Source: Actinomycetes bacterium
Lineage (GTDB): Bacteria > Actinomycetota > Acidimicrobiia > Acidimicrobiales > Acidimicrobilacustridaceae
Assembly: GCA_029782145.1 (NCBI GenBank)
Contig: JAKOVH010000016.1
Span: 248,001 to 312,000 of the forward strand
DNA length: 64,000 nucleotides
Direction of reading: 5' to 3'
Part shown: piece after piece, positions 49,933 through 58,798 of the stretch
How positions within the stretch are numbered: position 1 is the stretch's first letter
How the letters are laid out: every line of letters starts with the position of its first letter
Program-made: the position numbers and the translations under genes
Notes under the pieces: generated by a model
Database searches by the model: none
What the model was told of the DNA's origin: nothing
Seen by the model: only the letters and a program-made list of their open reading frames with translations

Positions 49933-50958
49933 GTGCCGCTGCACGAGCACGTCAGGGAGCTGCGGGCCATGGGCAGCGACTGCCGCGTGCGGGTCGTGGT
50001 CGACGAGGCCGACGACGGGCTCGGGCCGGTCATGCTCGACGACGCCGTCGCCCTGCTGGCCGAGCTGGAGGATCGCTGGAGCCGGTTCCGCGACCACAGC
50101 GAGCTCAGCGCCCTCAACGCCCACGCCGGTGCGCCGGTCTTCACCAGCGCCGAGACGGCGACCATCGTGGCGATGGCGGTGCAGGCCTGGAGCGACACCG
50201 GCGGGCTGTTCGACCCGACCGTGCACGACGCCCTCGTCGCCGCCGGCTACGACCGCAGCTTCGACGCTCTCGGCGCCGAGGGCGCCCGGCCGGACGTCGA
50301 CGCCGCCCGCCGGACGACGGTGCCAGGGCCGGCCGGCATCGAGGTCGACGAGCGCGTCGGCCTGGTGCAGCTGCCGCCCGGTTGCCGGATCGACCTGGGC
50401 GGCATCGGCAAGGGCCGGGCCGCCGACCTGGTCCTCGATCGGCTCCTCCTCACCGGCGCGGTCGGCGCGTGCGTCGACCTGGGCGGCGACGTGCGGGTCG
50501 GTGGGCGCACGGCCGGTGGCAGCGACGACTGGTTGATCGCCGTCGACGACCCCTTCCGCCCCGGACGTGACCTCGCCGCGCTGCGCCTGGCGAGCGGGGC
50601 GGTCACCACCAGCTCGCGCACCCGCCGGCGGTGGGTCGGAGCGGGCGGCGAGGGCCACCACCTCATCGACCCCAGGACGGGGCGGCCGGCCGCCAGTGGG
50701 CTCGCCTCGGTGACGGTGGTCGCCGGCACCGCCGCGGCGGCCGAGGTGCACGCCAAGGCGGCGCTGGTCGGCGGGCTGGACCACGGCCGCCGGCTGCTCG
50801 AGCAGGCGGGCATGTGCGCGCTGCTCGTGGGTGACGACGGCACCGTCCACCGGGCCGGACCGATCGAGCCGTTCCTGGTCCCGGTGCCGTCCCCGGCGCA
50901 CCCGGCGCCGTCACCGGCCTGGTCGCACGCGGCGCGGCCGGCGGGGGCCGAGCCGTGA
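49933..50958 (+). CDS. apbE: FAD:protein FMN transferase
   Basis: ApbE attaches FMN covalently to Ser/Thr of target proteins, using FAD and Mg2+. The 341-residue product has the landmarks MGSDCRVRV, DRWSRFRDHSELSALN, GLFDPTVHDAL, the FAD-binding IDLGGIGKGRAAD near residue 155, DLGGDVRVGG and HHLIDPRTGRPA. It lacks a signal peptide, so it may be cytoplasmic or use another route, since many ApbE proteins are lipoproteins. A ferric-reductase-like protein follows with a four-base overlap. Confidence 0.92.
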   Translation: MPLHEHVRELRAMGSDCRVRVVVDEADDGLGPVMLDDAVALLAELEDRWSRFRDHSELSALNAHAGAPVFTSAETATIVAMAVQAWSDTGGLFDPTVHDALVAAGYDRSFDALGAEGARPDVDAARRTTVPGPAGIEVDERVGLVQLPPGCRIDLGGIGKGRAADLVLDRLLLTGAVGACVDLGGDVRVGGRTAGGSDDWLIAVDDPFRPGRDLAALRLASGAVTTSSRTRRRWVGAGGEGHHLIDPRTGRPAASGLASVTVVAGTAAAAEVHAKAALVGGLDHGRRLLEQAGMCALLVGDDGTVHRAGPIEPFLVPVPSPAHPAPSPAWSHAARPAGAEP

Positions 50959-51824
50959 TCGTCGCCTCGACCACGGTCTTCGCCGCCACCAAGGTGTGGT
51001 GGTACGTCTCACGCTCGTCGGGCTTCGTGGCGTGGGCGCTGGCCGCCCTGGCCGTGCTGTGGGGGATGGCCCTGTCGACCCGGGCCCTCGGGCCCCGCCC
51101 CCGGGCGCCGTGGCTGCTCGACCTGCACCGTTTCCTCGGGGCGCTGACGGTGGTCTTCGTGGCCGTCCACCTCGTGGGGCTGGCGCTCGACCCGTTCGTG
51201 TCGTTCGGCCCCGCCGAGCTGTTCGTGCCGCTGGCGTCGAGCTGGAAGCCGGTCGCGGTCGCCTGGGGCGTCGTCGCCCTGTACCTGCTCGTCGCGGTGG
51301 AGATCACCTCGCTGCTGCGCGACCGGCTCCCCAAGCGGCTCTGGCACCGCATCCACCTCACCAGCTACGTGCTGTACGCGCTGGCCACCGTGCACCTGCT
51401 GACCGCGGGGACCGACCGGCACAACCCGGTGGTCCGCTGGGTCGTGGTGGTCACGGTCGGTGCCGTGGTGTTCTTCAGCGTCTACCGGCTCGTCGGACCC
51501 GGCCGGGCCGCCAGCGCCAAGGGCTCCGCCGGCGCGGGGCCGGGGCGGGCACCCGCCGCCAGCCGGGTGCCCGCCCCGGCCCGCACCACCGGTGGGCCCG
51601 GGGCTGTCGAGGAGTCGTCCGGCGAGGCAGAATGGCGCCTGCATGTTCAAGCACGTGATCGTTCCCTTCGACGGCCGGCCGGAGACCCGGGCGGCCCTGA
51701 CGCCGGCGGGCGACCTGGCCTGGCGGTGCGGGGCCAAGCTCGTGGTGGTGACCACGAACGCGGCCGAGGACACGTCGCTTCGGGTCGCGCTCAAGTCCCA
51801 GGCGATCACCAAGAGCGGCGCTGA
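50955..51824 (+). CDS. ferric-reductase-like transmembrane protein, odd C-terminus
   Basis: The frame encodes 289 residues. The first ~185 form a six-helix haem-binding domain of the ferric reductase type, with histidine pairs in DLHRFLG and AVHLVGL and in LWHRIHLTSYVLYA and TVHLLTAG that could hold two haems. The rest is Ala/Pro/Gly/Arg-rich and its last 182 bases overlap the start of the next gene in another frame. That makes the tail suspect: the real C-terminus may be shortened or a frameshift may be present. Next to ApbE it probably passes electrons across the membrane. Confidence 0.75.
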   Translation: MIVASTTVFAATKVWWYVSRSSGFVAWALAALAVLWGMALSTRALGPRPRAPWLLDLHRFLGALTVVFVAVHLVGLALDPFVSFGPAELFVPLASSWKPVAVAWGVVALYLLVAVEITSLLRDRLPKRLWHRIHLTSYVLYALATVHLLTAGTDRHNPVVRWVVVVTVGAVVFFSVYRLVGPGRAASAKGSAGAGPGRAPAASRVPAPARTTGGPGAVEESSGEAEWRLHVQARDRSLRRPAGDPGGPDAGGRPGLAVRGQARGGDHERGRGHVASGRAQVPGDHQERR

Positions 51825-52428
51825 CGTCGACTTCTGGGTCGACCTCGAGCGCTCGCTCGACGAGGCGCTGGTCGAGGCGGCCCGCCACCGCGCCGATCCC
51901 ATCGTCTGCGTCGCCGTGCGCCACCGCCAGCAGGGCCTGCTGCGCCGGCGCACGGTCATGACGCCCCTGCCCGAGGCGGTGCTGCGCCGCTCGCCGGCGC
52001 CGGTGCTGCTGGTCGGGCCCGAGGTCGACGTCGGCCGGGGCCTGTCGCCGTCGGCGATGGTGGTGGCGGTCGACACGTCCGCCGAGGCCGAGCAGGGGGT
52101 CGCCGTCGCCGCCGCCTACGCCGAGCAGTTCCGGCTCGACGTGCGCCTCGTGGCCGTGGTGCCCCCCGGTGCCGACCACCTCGGCACCGCCGACGCCCTG
52201 CGGCCGCTGCTCGACGAGGTGGCCGCCCGAGCGCCGCGCGCCGGGCTCGAGGTCGTCGAGGCCGAGCAGCCGGCGGCCGCCCTGGTGGCCATCGTGGGCG
52301 AGCGCTCCGACGCCGTGCTCGTCCTGCCGAGCACCGGGGGCGACGAGCGGGGGCCCCTCGGGGCAGTGGCCCGGGAGGCCGTCGAGCGCAGCCACGGCCC
52401 GGTCCTGTTCCCGCCGCCGGCGGGATGA
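51643..52428 (+). CDS. universal stress protein with two UspA-like domains
   Basis: The 261-residue protein starts at ATG 51643 with MFKHVIVPFDGRPETRAAL, a typical UspA opening. Two UspA-like units follow. The second has VAVDTSAEAEQGVAVAAAYAE and ends SHGPVLFPPPAG. The ATP loop GxxGx9GS is degenerate (RRRTVMTPLPEAVLRRS), so nucleotide binding is doubtful. CAGAAT nine bases before the ATG may be its own -10 box. Its 5-prime end overlaps the tail of the ferric-reductase-like frame. Confidence 0.8.
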   Translation: MFKHVIVPFDGRPETRAALTPAGDLAWRCGAKLVVVTTNAAEDTSLRVALKSQAITKSGADVDFWVDLERSLDEALVEAARHRADPIVCVAVRHRQQGLLRRRTVMTPLPEAVLRRSPAPVLLVGPEVDVGRGLSPSAMVVAVDTSAEAEQGVAVAAAYAEQFRLDVRLVAVVPPGADHLGTADALRPLLDEVAARAPRAGLEVVEAEQPAAALVAIVGERSDAVLVLPSTGGDERGPLGAVAREAVERSHGPVLFPPPAG

Positions 52429-52469
52429 GTCCCGGAGGCCGACGATGATGGCGGTATCGTCGGCTCGGC

Positions 52470-52488
52470 GTCGGGGTGCAGCCCCGAC
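52470..52488 (+). terminator. candidate terminator hairpin after the UspA gene
   Basis: GTCGGGG (52470-52476) and CCCCGAC (52482-52488) form a 7-base perfect stem around a 5-base loop, 41 bases after the UspA stop. There is no T-run. Confidence 0.45.
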
Positions 52489-52513
52489 CCGGTGACGTGT
52501 TCCTGGAGCGACG

Positions 52514-53179
52514 GTGGCCGACGTGGTCGAAGGCAGTCTGATCAGGGTCCTCATCGTCGATGACCACCAGATGATGGCCGAGGGCATCCAGGCCGCCCTC
52601 GAGGCCGAGCCCGACATCCGGGTCGTCGCCACCGTCGGCACCGCCGCCGACGCGGTGGCCGCGGCGGCCGCGCACCACCCCGACGTGGTGCTGATGGATT
52701 TCCGGTTGCCCGACCGCGACGGCAGCCAGGCGGCAGCCGACGTCCGCCGCTCCACGCCCGGCGCCGCCATCGTCATGCTCACCGGCTTCGGCGACGACGC
52801 CACGTTGACCCGGGCCATCGACGCGGGCTGTGCCGGCTTCGTGCACAAGTCCTCCGACATCGACACCGTGGTCGACGCCGTGCGCCGGGCCCGCGCCGGC
52901 GAGCCGGTCTTCTCGGCCGACGACCTGGCCAAGCTGGTGCGCCACCTCCGAGGCGACTCGCCGGCGGTGGGCTCCGACCTCACGAGCCGGGAGCTCGAGG
53001 TGCTCCAGCTGTTGGCCGAGGGCGTCACCACCGACACCCTCGCCGAGCGGCTCTACATCTCCAAGCACACGGCGCGCAGCCACGTCCGCAACATCCTGGC
53101 CAAGCTGGGGGCCCACTCGAAGCTGGAGGCGGTGGCCGTCGCCGCCCGCGCCGGCATCGTCAACCTCGATCCTGGCTAG
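52514..53179 (+). CDS. NarL/FixJ-type response regulator
   Basis: The 221-residue regulator has a receiver domain (VDDHQMM, phospho-aspartate in LMDFRLPD, lysine in VHKSS) and a LuxR-type helix-turn-helix (LTSRELEVLQLLAEG, SKHTARSHVRNILAKLG). GTG 52514 follows CTGGAG. It converges on a HisKA_3 histidine kinase gene with 30 bases between their ends, and that kinase is its probable partner. Confidence 0.92.
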   Translation: MADVVEGSLIRVLIVDDHQMMAEGIQAALEAEPDIRVVATVGTAADAVAAAAAHHPDVVLMDFRLPDRDGSQAAADVRRSTPGAAIVMLTGFGDDATLTRAIDAGCAGFVHKSSDIDTVVDAVRRARAGEPVFSADDLAKLVRHLRGDSPAVGSDLTSRELEVLQLLAEGVTTDTLAERLYISKHTARSHVRNILAKLGAHSKLEAVAVAARAGIVNLDPG

Positions 53180-53209
53180 GTCGGGCCAGAAGCCGCCGGG
53201 CTCGGTCGG

Positions 53210-54973
53210 CTACGACACCTCCGGCCGGTCGGAGCCCTCGGCCGCCCGGTGGGGCAGCACGACGCGCACCGTGGTCCCCTCGTCGGGCGCGGTGTGGATG
53301 ACCACGTCGCCGCCGACGGCCCGGGCCCGGTCGCGCATCACCCGCAGCCCGATGTGGCCCGGACGGGGGTGCGCGTCGACTTCGGCCATGTCGAAGCCCC
53401 GGCCGTCGTCTCGGATCACCATCCACGCCAGGGTGCCGTCGTCGCCGATCTGCACCGACACGGTGCGGGCGTCGGCGTGCTGGTCGACGTTCACCAGGGC
53501 CTGCTGGGCGACCCGGTAGAGCAGCAGCTGCGCCCAGTCGGGTGTGCCGGGGGCGGGCTCCCCCGAGACGGACCAGCCCTCCAGGCGGTCGTCGAAGCGG
53601 GCCTCCATCGTCTCGCGCAACGCCGCCGCCAGGCCGAGCCGGTCGAGCGAGGGCGGCCGAAGGTCGAACAGCAGGCCCCGCAGCTGGGAGGCCGTCTCGT
53701 CGACCAGCTCCAGGGCCCGGTCGAGCTCGGCTGCGTGGGCCGGCTCGACCTGGCGGCGCAGCAGCTGCAGGCGGAAGCCGACGGCGCTCAGGTTCTGCAG
53801 CGACTCGTCGTGGATGCCGGCGGCGATGCTCTGGCGCTCGGCCTCGGTGGCGCCGTCGAGCTGGCGCAGCAACCGCTCCTGGTTCTGGAGCCGCACGGCG
53901 AGCTCCTGGGCCATGGCGTCGAAGGCGGCGCCGAGCTCGGCGACCTCGGCGGGGCCACCGATGTCACCGGCCCGGCGGTCGACGTCACCGCTGCGGAAGC
54001 CGGTGATCGCGGTGCGGAGCCGCTCGATGGGGGACACGATGAGGCGCTGGGCGGCGGCCAACGCCACGAGCCCCACGAGCAGGCCGACGAGGCCCACCAT
54101 GGCCAACGACCAGGCCAGGCGCTGGTTCGGCCGGTCGAAGGCGTCGGAGCGGGTGATGCCCGCCATGATCCACAGCACCTGGCCGCCCACGTCCACCTCC
54201 TCGTAGGAGTAGAGGCGGTACTCGTCGTCGACCCCGCGGCCGTCGACCGACCCGGTGGACGCGCCCTGGGAGGTCATCTCGGCGAACAGGGGCATGGGGT
54301 CGAGGAGGTAGGCCGCGTCGTCGACGCTGCGGGCGAGCACCCGGCCCTGCTCGTCGAGCACCTGCACCACCGAACCGGTCGGCAGGTCGAGGTCGGCGGC
54401 GAAGCCGACGAGCGTCTGGAGCGCCACCGAGGCGCCGAGCACGCCCGGGGTGGTGGTCGCCGGCTGCCCGACTGCGGTGCGGGAGGTGGCGATCATCATC
54501 ACCGGGGTGTCGTCGGTGAGGGAGGCCGCCGGAGCGGTGACGGCCACGCCGCGGCGCTCGAGTGCCCGCTGGAACCACGCCGCGTCGGACACGTCGGTGC
54601 TGGTGAGTGCGCTGTCGGCGGCGCAGGCCACGGTGCCCTCCGGCGCGACCGCGTAGAGGTTCAGGTAGCGCGAGCCGGGCAGCAGGGTGGCGTCGAGGCG
54701 GCCCCCGCAGTCGGCGTCGGCCTCGTCGGTGATCCGGTTCACGGCGTGCAGCAGCACGTCGGTCTCGGCCACCAGGGCGCGCGCCGCGGTGGCCCCGGTG
54801 GCCGCGATCTCGGCGGTGCGCCGGTGGGCGTCGTCCGTCGCGTGCCGACGGTCGTTGAGCGACCAGGCGATGGAGAGGGCGCCCAGCGGCACGACGGTCA
54901 GCAGCACCAGCCCGAGCAGGCGGGTCCGCAGGTGGACCCGGTGCCGTCGCGCTGTGGGCCCCGCCGTCGACAC
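53210..54973 (-). CDS. NarX/DesK-type sensor histidine kinase with extracytoplasmic Cache-like domain
   Basis: The 587-residue kinase has helix one near residues 20-40, a ~240-residue extracytoplasmic Cache-like sensor with a cysteine pair (DADCGG and VACAAD), a second helix near 290-312, HAMP, and a HisKA_3 dimerisation region. Its phosphoacceptor is in IAAGIHDESLQNL around residue 375. The ATPase domain has QQALVNVDQHA, DDGRGF and HIGLRVMRDRA, as in NarX/DesK kinases. Its likely partner is the NarL-type regulator that converges on it. Confidence 0.9.
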   Translation of the reverse strand: MSTAGPTARRHRVHLRTRLLGLVLLTVVPLGALSIAWSLNDRRHATDDAHRRTAEIAATGATAARALVAETDVLLHAVNRITDEADADCGGRLDATLLPGSRYLNLYAVAPEGTVACAADSALTSTDVSDAAWFQRALERRGVAVTAPAASLTDDTPVMMIATSRTAVGQPATTTPGVLGASVALQTLVGFAADLDLPTGSVVQVLDEQGRVLARSVDDAAYLLDPMPLFAEMTSQGASTGSVDGRGVDDEYRLYSYEEVDVGGQVLWIMAGITRSDAFDRPNQRLAWSLAMVGLVGLLVGLVALAAAQRLIVSPIERLRTAITGFRSGDVDRRAGDIGGPAEVAELGAAFDAMAQELAVRLQNQERLLRQLDGATEAERQSIAAGIHDESLQNLSAVGFRLQLLRRQVEPAHAAELDRALELVDETASQLRGLLFDLRPPSLDRLGLAAALRETMEARFDDRLEGWSVSGEPAPGTPDWAQLLLYRVAQQALVNVDQHADARTVSVQIGDDGTLAWMVIRDDGRGFDMAEVDAHPRPGHIGLRVMRDRARAVGGDVVIHTAPDEGTTVRVVLPHRAAEGSDRPEVS

Positions 54974-55015
54974 CCGGTCTCCCTCCGGTGGCTGCCGGTC
55001 GGGGTCAGTCTGGCA

Positions 55016-56296
55016 TCACCCGGGCGCGGTGGTCGGCCCGAGGTGGGCCAGGCGGCCCGGGTCGAACGGCAGCGCCGTCGGCTCGCCGAGGAAGCGGCCC
55101 TGGCCCTGGTGGAGCCCGAGCGAGCGCAGGGCCTCGAGCTCGCTGGCGGTCGCCACGCCCTCGGCGACGAGCATGGCGCCGATGTCGCCGGCGAAGGAGA
55201 CGAGGGCCGTCGTGAGCGCCCGGCGCACCGGGTCGTGGGCCAGCCCCTCGATGAAGGTCCGGTCGAGCTTGATGATGTCCGGGGCGAGCCGGAGGATGTG
55301 CTGCAGGCTGGCGAAGCCGGCGCCGGCGTCGTCGACGGCGAGGCGCACGCCCCGCTCTCGGAGCCGCGCGACCGGCCCCACGAGCAGCTCGTAGTCCTCG
55401 ATGCGCTCGTGCTCGGTGAGCTCGATCACCAGGCGCGAGGCAGGCAGGCCGTCCAGCGCGTCGAGCAGCGCCGGTGAGCGGATCGTCTCGGCCGAGGCGT
55501 TGACCGACAAGAAGGCGTTCGGCGGCAGCAGGGGCAGGCCCTCGGTGGCTCGCTGCAGCGCGGCCAGCTCGAGGCGGATGCCGAGGCCCACCTCGGCCGC
55601 CTCGATGAACCACTGGGCCGGGCTGCGCTGGGGCTCGGTGCCGAACCGGGCGAGGGCCTCGGCGCCGAGGATGTCGCCCGTGTCGAGGTCGAGGATCGGT
55701 TGGTAGACCATCGACAGCCCGACCCCCGACCCGCTGCCGTGGTCGCTGTTGAGCACGGACTCGATGCGCCGGCTGGCCGACCGGCGCCGCTCGGCCCGGG
55801 CCTGGTCGGTCGCCTGCTGCTCGCGCATGCGCGCCTCGAGGATCGCCTTGTCGCGCCGCAGCTGGGTGTGCAGGGCCCGGGTCTCGAGCAGGTTGTTGAT
55901 GCGCAGCAGCAGCTCGGTGTAGCGGAACGGCTTGGTGAGGAAGTCCCGGGCGCCGACGGCGAGGGCCCGCTCCCGGGTCGACTCGGTGATGTCGGCGGTC
56001 AGCACCAGGATCGGCACGTAGGTGTCGGCCGGCACCAGCGGCTCGATCTGGGCCATGACCTCGAAGCCGTCGGGATGGGGCATGTGCAGGTCGAGCACCA
56101 ACAGGTCGGGCTCATAGGAGCAGAAGCGCTCCACGGCGAGGCCGGAGTCGGAGATGGTCTGGATGTTGACGTAGCCGGCCCGCTCGAGCATCCGTCGTAG
56201 CACCAGCAGGTTCGCCTCTTCGTCGTCGACGATGAGGATCCGCGCGTTCTCGGTGGGGGTCACCGAGGGAGCGACAGCGGGCGGGGAGATGGTCAC
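55016..56296 (-). CDS. REC-EAL protein, probable cyclic-di-GMP phosphodiesterase
   Basis: The 426-residue protein has a receiver domain (VDDEEAN, phospho-aspartate in VLDLHMPH, lysine in LTKPFRY), a short coiled linker and an EAL domain. The catalytic set appears complete: EAL in GAEALARF, N in SVNAS, E in IELTEHE, the Asp pair in VDDAGAG (loop 6 differs from the usual DDFG), K in IIKLDRTF, E in AEGVAT and Q before FLG. It should hydrolyse c-di-GMP when phosphorylated. GTG 56296 overlaps the stop of the upstream PAS kinase. Confidence 0.9.
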   Translation of the reverse strand: MTISPPAVAPSVTPTENARILIVDDEEANLLVLRRMLERAGYVNIQTISDSGLAVERFCSYEPDLLVLDLHMPHPDGFEVMAQIEPLVPADTYVPILVLTADITESTRERALAVGARDFLTKPFRYTELLLRINNLLETRALHTQLRRDKAILEARMREQQATDQARAERRRSASRRIESVLNSDHGSGSGVGLSMVYQPILDLDTGDILGAEALARFGTEPQRSPAQWFIEAAEVGLGIRLELAALQRATEGLPLLPPNAFLSVNASAETIRSPALLDALDGLPASRLVIELTEHERIEDYELLVGPVARLRERGVRLAVDDAGAGFASLQHILRLAPDIIKLDRTFIEGLAHDPVRRALTTALVSFAGDIGAMLVAEGVATASELEALRSLGLHQGQGRFLGEPTALPFDPGRLAHLGPTTAPG

Positions 56297-58686
56297 GTTC
56301 GTCCTCCGTTGAACGAGGTGTGCGGGTCGCCGACGGGCGACGGGGCGGGCGTGGCGGGGGCGATGTCGTGGTGGTCGTCGGCCTCGGCGTCGGCGTCGGC
56401 GTCGCCGTCGGCGAGCGGCGCGGCGGGCAGCTCGACCACGAACGACGAGCCGAGCCCCGGCGTGGAGTGCACCGACAAGGTGCCGTCCATGCGCTCGGTG
56501 AGGCCGCGGCTGAGGGCGAGCCCGACGCCGGTGCCCTCGACACCGGTGTGCTCGAGCCCGAGGCGGTCGAACGGGACGAAGAGCCGGGCGATCTGCTCGT
56601 CGTCGAGGCCGGGCCCGGTGTCGTGCACCGTCATCCGGACGCGGCCGCCGACCTCGACGGTGGCGACGTCGACGCGGCCACCAGGGTGGTTGTACTTGAT
56701 GGCGTTGGACACCAGGTTGAGCAGCACCTGGAGCAAGCGCTGGCGGTCGGCGAGCACGGTCGGTCGGGTGGTGTCGGCCGGCGGCCCGTGCAGCGCCACG
56801 CCGGCCCGGGCGGCGAGGGGTGCCGTCAGCTCCAGCACCTCCCGCACCGCGTCGGGCGCCGGCAGCGGTTCGATCCGCAGGTTCATGTGGTCGGTCTCGA
56901 TGCGGGCGATGTCGAGCACCTCGTTGATGAGGGCGAGGAGGTGCTCGCCGGCCCGCGAGATCTGGTCGACGTACTCCGAGCTCTCCTGGTCGAGGTCCTC
57001 CAGCTCGAGCAGCTGGGTGAAGCCGAGCATGGCGTTGAGCGGTGTGCGCAGCTCGTGGCTCACCCGCGACAGGAACTCGCTCTTGGCCGTGCTGGCCCGC
57101 TCGGCCTGCTCCTTGGCCGAGCGCAGCGCCTCCTCGAGGGCGATCTGGTCGGTGATGTCACGGCTCACCATCACGATGCCGTCGCTGTCGCCGCCGGTGC
57201 CGGTGATCACCTGGGCGTGCGACTCGATGGTGACCCAGACACCGTCGGCGGTGCGGCCGCGGAAGCGCAGGGTGACCCGCTCCCGCTCGCCCCGGCTGAG
57301 CAGCTCGAAGCGGGCCCGCGTGCCCTCGCGGTCGTCGGGGTGGACGACGTCGAAGAGGCTCTGGTCCACCAGCGTGCGGGTGGGGAAGCCGAAGATGCGC
57401 TCGAAGGCGACGCTCGTGGTCCGGATGGTGCCGTCGGCCTCGAGGATGGTGATCACGTCGGGGGAGGCGCCGATCACGGTGGACAGCACCCGCTCGCGGG
57501 CCGCCACGTTGGCCAGCGCCTCCTTGACCTCGGTGATGTCGGTGGCGATCGACCCCACCGCCACCGGCACGCCGTCCTCGTCGAGCAGCGGGAACTTCAC
57601 CGACAAGAAGGTGTGGGGGCCGTCGGCGAGGTGGATGATCTCCTCGAACTGCATCGGCTCACGGTTCACCAGCACCCGCTGGTCGCGGGCCCGCAGCATG
57701 GGCGCCGCCTCGGGCCAGTGGTCGAAGTCGTCGGTGCCGACGATCGAGCGGTCGTGCCCACCGAGCAGCTCGGTCAGGGCGCGGTTGGCGAACTGGTAGC
57801 GGCCGAAGGGGTCCTTGAGGGCGATCAGCGCGGTGGAGTTGTCGAGGAAGGCGCTCAGGCGCGACTCGCTCTCGCGCCGGGCCGACTCCGCCTCGCGGCG
57901 GGCGGAGATGTCGACGGCGTAGCCGAGCACGCGGTACGGGTCGCTCTCGTGGCCCCTGACGGTGGACTCCATCCAGCGCCACGAGCCGTCGAGGTGGCGC
58001 ACGCGGAACTCCACGGCGAGCTGGCGCCGGGCGTCCCCGATGGCCCGGCGGGCCGCGGCGAGCAGCTCGGGGAGGTCGTCGGGGTGCACCAGGCCCACGA
58101 ACGACTGGCGGTCGGACAGCAGCGACAAGGGCGAGTGGCCCATCACCCGGGCGCTGTTGGAGCTCACGTACTCGAGGGTGAGGGGCGCCTCGTCGTCGAG
58201 GGTGGTCGTGAGGGAGGCCTCGAACATCACCATCGGCCCGGCCGACACGAGGTGCTCGAGCGACGTGCGGGCCGCCTCGAGCTGGCGCTGCCTCGTCGCC
58301 AGCACCCCGGCAGCCCGAGCGAGGGTCCGCTCGGCGAGGGCCAGCTCGTCGGACCCGGGCTGGGCGGGGTCGAGCTCCGCGTCGCGGGCGAGGCGCTCGG
58401 CGTTGGCGGTCAGGTGCTCGAGGCGACGCGAGAGGTCCCTCGTGTAGAGCAGGGTGGTGGCGGCCCCGACGACGGCGGCCACCACGAGCGAGCACAGGGT
58501 GGCCACCAGGAGAGCGGGGGCTCCTGCGGTGGCCATCCCGGCGACGAGCAGCACGATCCCCACGACCAGCCCGGCGAGCGGGACGGCCAGCACGGCCACG
58601 CCCTGGGCGCGCAGCGTCAGGCGCCGCCAGCCTCGGCGGCGTCCTCCGGAACGTGTCGATGTCCTGCTGTCGCCGGGCGACGGCAC
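56293..58686 (-). CDS. multi-PAS hybrid-type sensor histidine kinase
   Basis: The 797-residue kinase starts with two transmembrane helices (about 28-50 and 60-82) with almost no external loop and a HAMP-like stretch. Three PAS domains follow (around 150-270, 290-405 and 410-530, marked by HPDDL, DNSTALIALKDPFG and HPDDREG). The HisKA box is SRVSHELRTPLNAML and the ATPase domain has NLVSNAIKYN, DTGPGL and GTGVGLALSRGL. It has no receiver of its own; the overlapping REC-EAL gene supplies one. The signal is likely intracellular, possibly redox or a small ligand. Confidence 0.9.
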   Translation of the reverse strand: MPSPGDSRTSTRSGGRRRGWRRLTLRAQGVAVLAVPLAGLVVGIVLLVAGMATAGAPALLVATLCSLVVAAVVGAATTLLYTRDLSRRLEHLTANAERLARDAELDPAQPGSDELALAERTLARAAGVLATRQRQLEAARTSLEHLVSAGPMVMFEASLTTTLDDEAPLTLEYVSSNSARVMGHSPLSLLSDRQSFVGLVHPDDLPELLAAARRAIGDARRQLAVEFRVRHLDGSWRWMESTVRGHESDPYRVLGYAVDISARREAESARRESESRLSAFLDNSTALIALKDPFGRYQFANRALTELLGGHDRSIVGTDDFDHWPEAAPMLRARDQRVLVNREPMQFEEIIHLADGPHTFLSVKFPLLDEDGVPVAVGSIATDITEVKEALANVAARERVLSTVIGASPDVITILEADGTIRTTSVAFERIFGFPTRTLVDQSLFDVVHPDDREGTRARFELLSRGERERVTLRFRGRTADGVWVTIESHAQVITGTGGDSDGIVMVSRDITDQIALEEALRSAKEQAERASTAKSEFLSRVSHELRTPLNAMLGFTQLLELEDLDQESSEYVDQISRAGEHLLALINEVLDIARIETDHMNLRIEPLPAPDAVREVLELTAPLAARAGVALHGPPADTTRPTVLADRQRLLQVLLNLVSNAIKYNHPGGRVDVATVEVGGRVRMTVHDTGPGLDDEQIARLFVPFDRLGLEHTGVEGTGVGLALSRGLTERMDGTLSVHSTPGLGSSFVVELPAAPLADGDADADAEADDHHDIAPATPAPSPVGDPHTSFNGGRT

Positions 58687-58798
58687 TGGGCTCCTCCGCG
58701 GTCGGGTCGTCGCACGGAGGTATCGGCACGTGGAGGCCCCGAGAACAGCCCTATCTTGGTGCAGATGTACCAGATGGGCCGCCCGACCCAGCCCGGCG

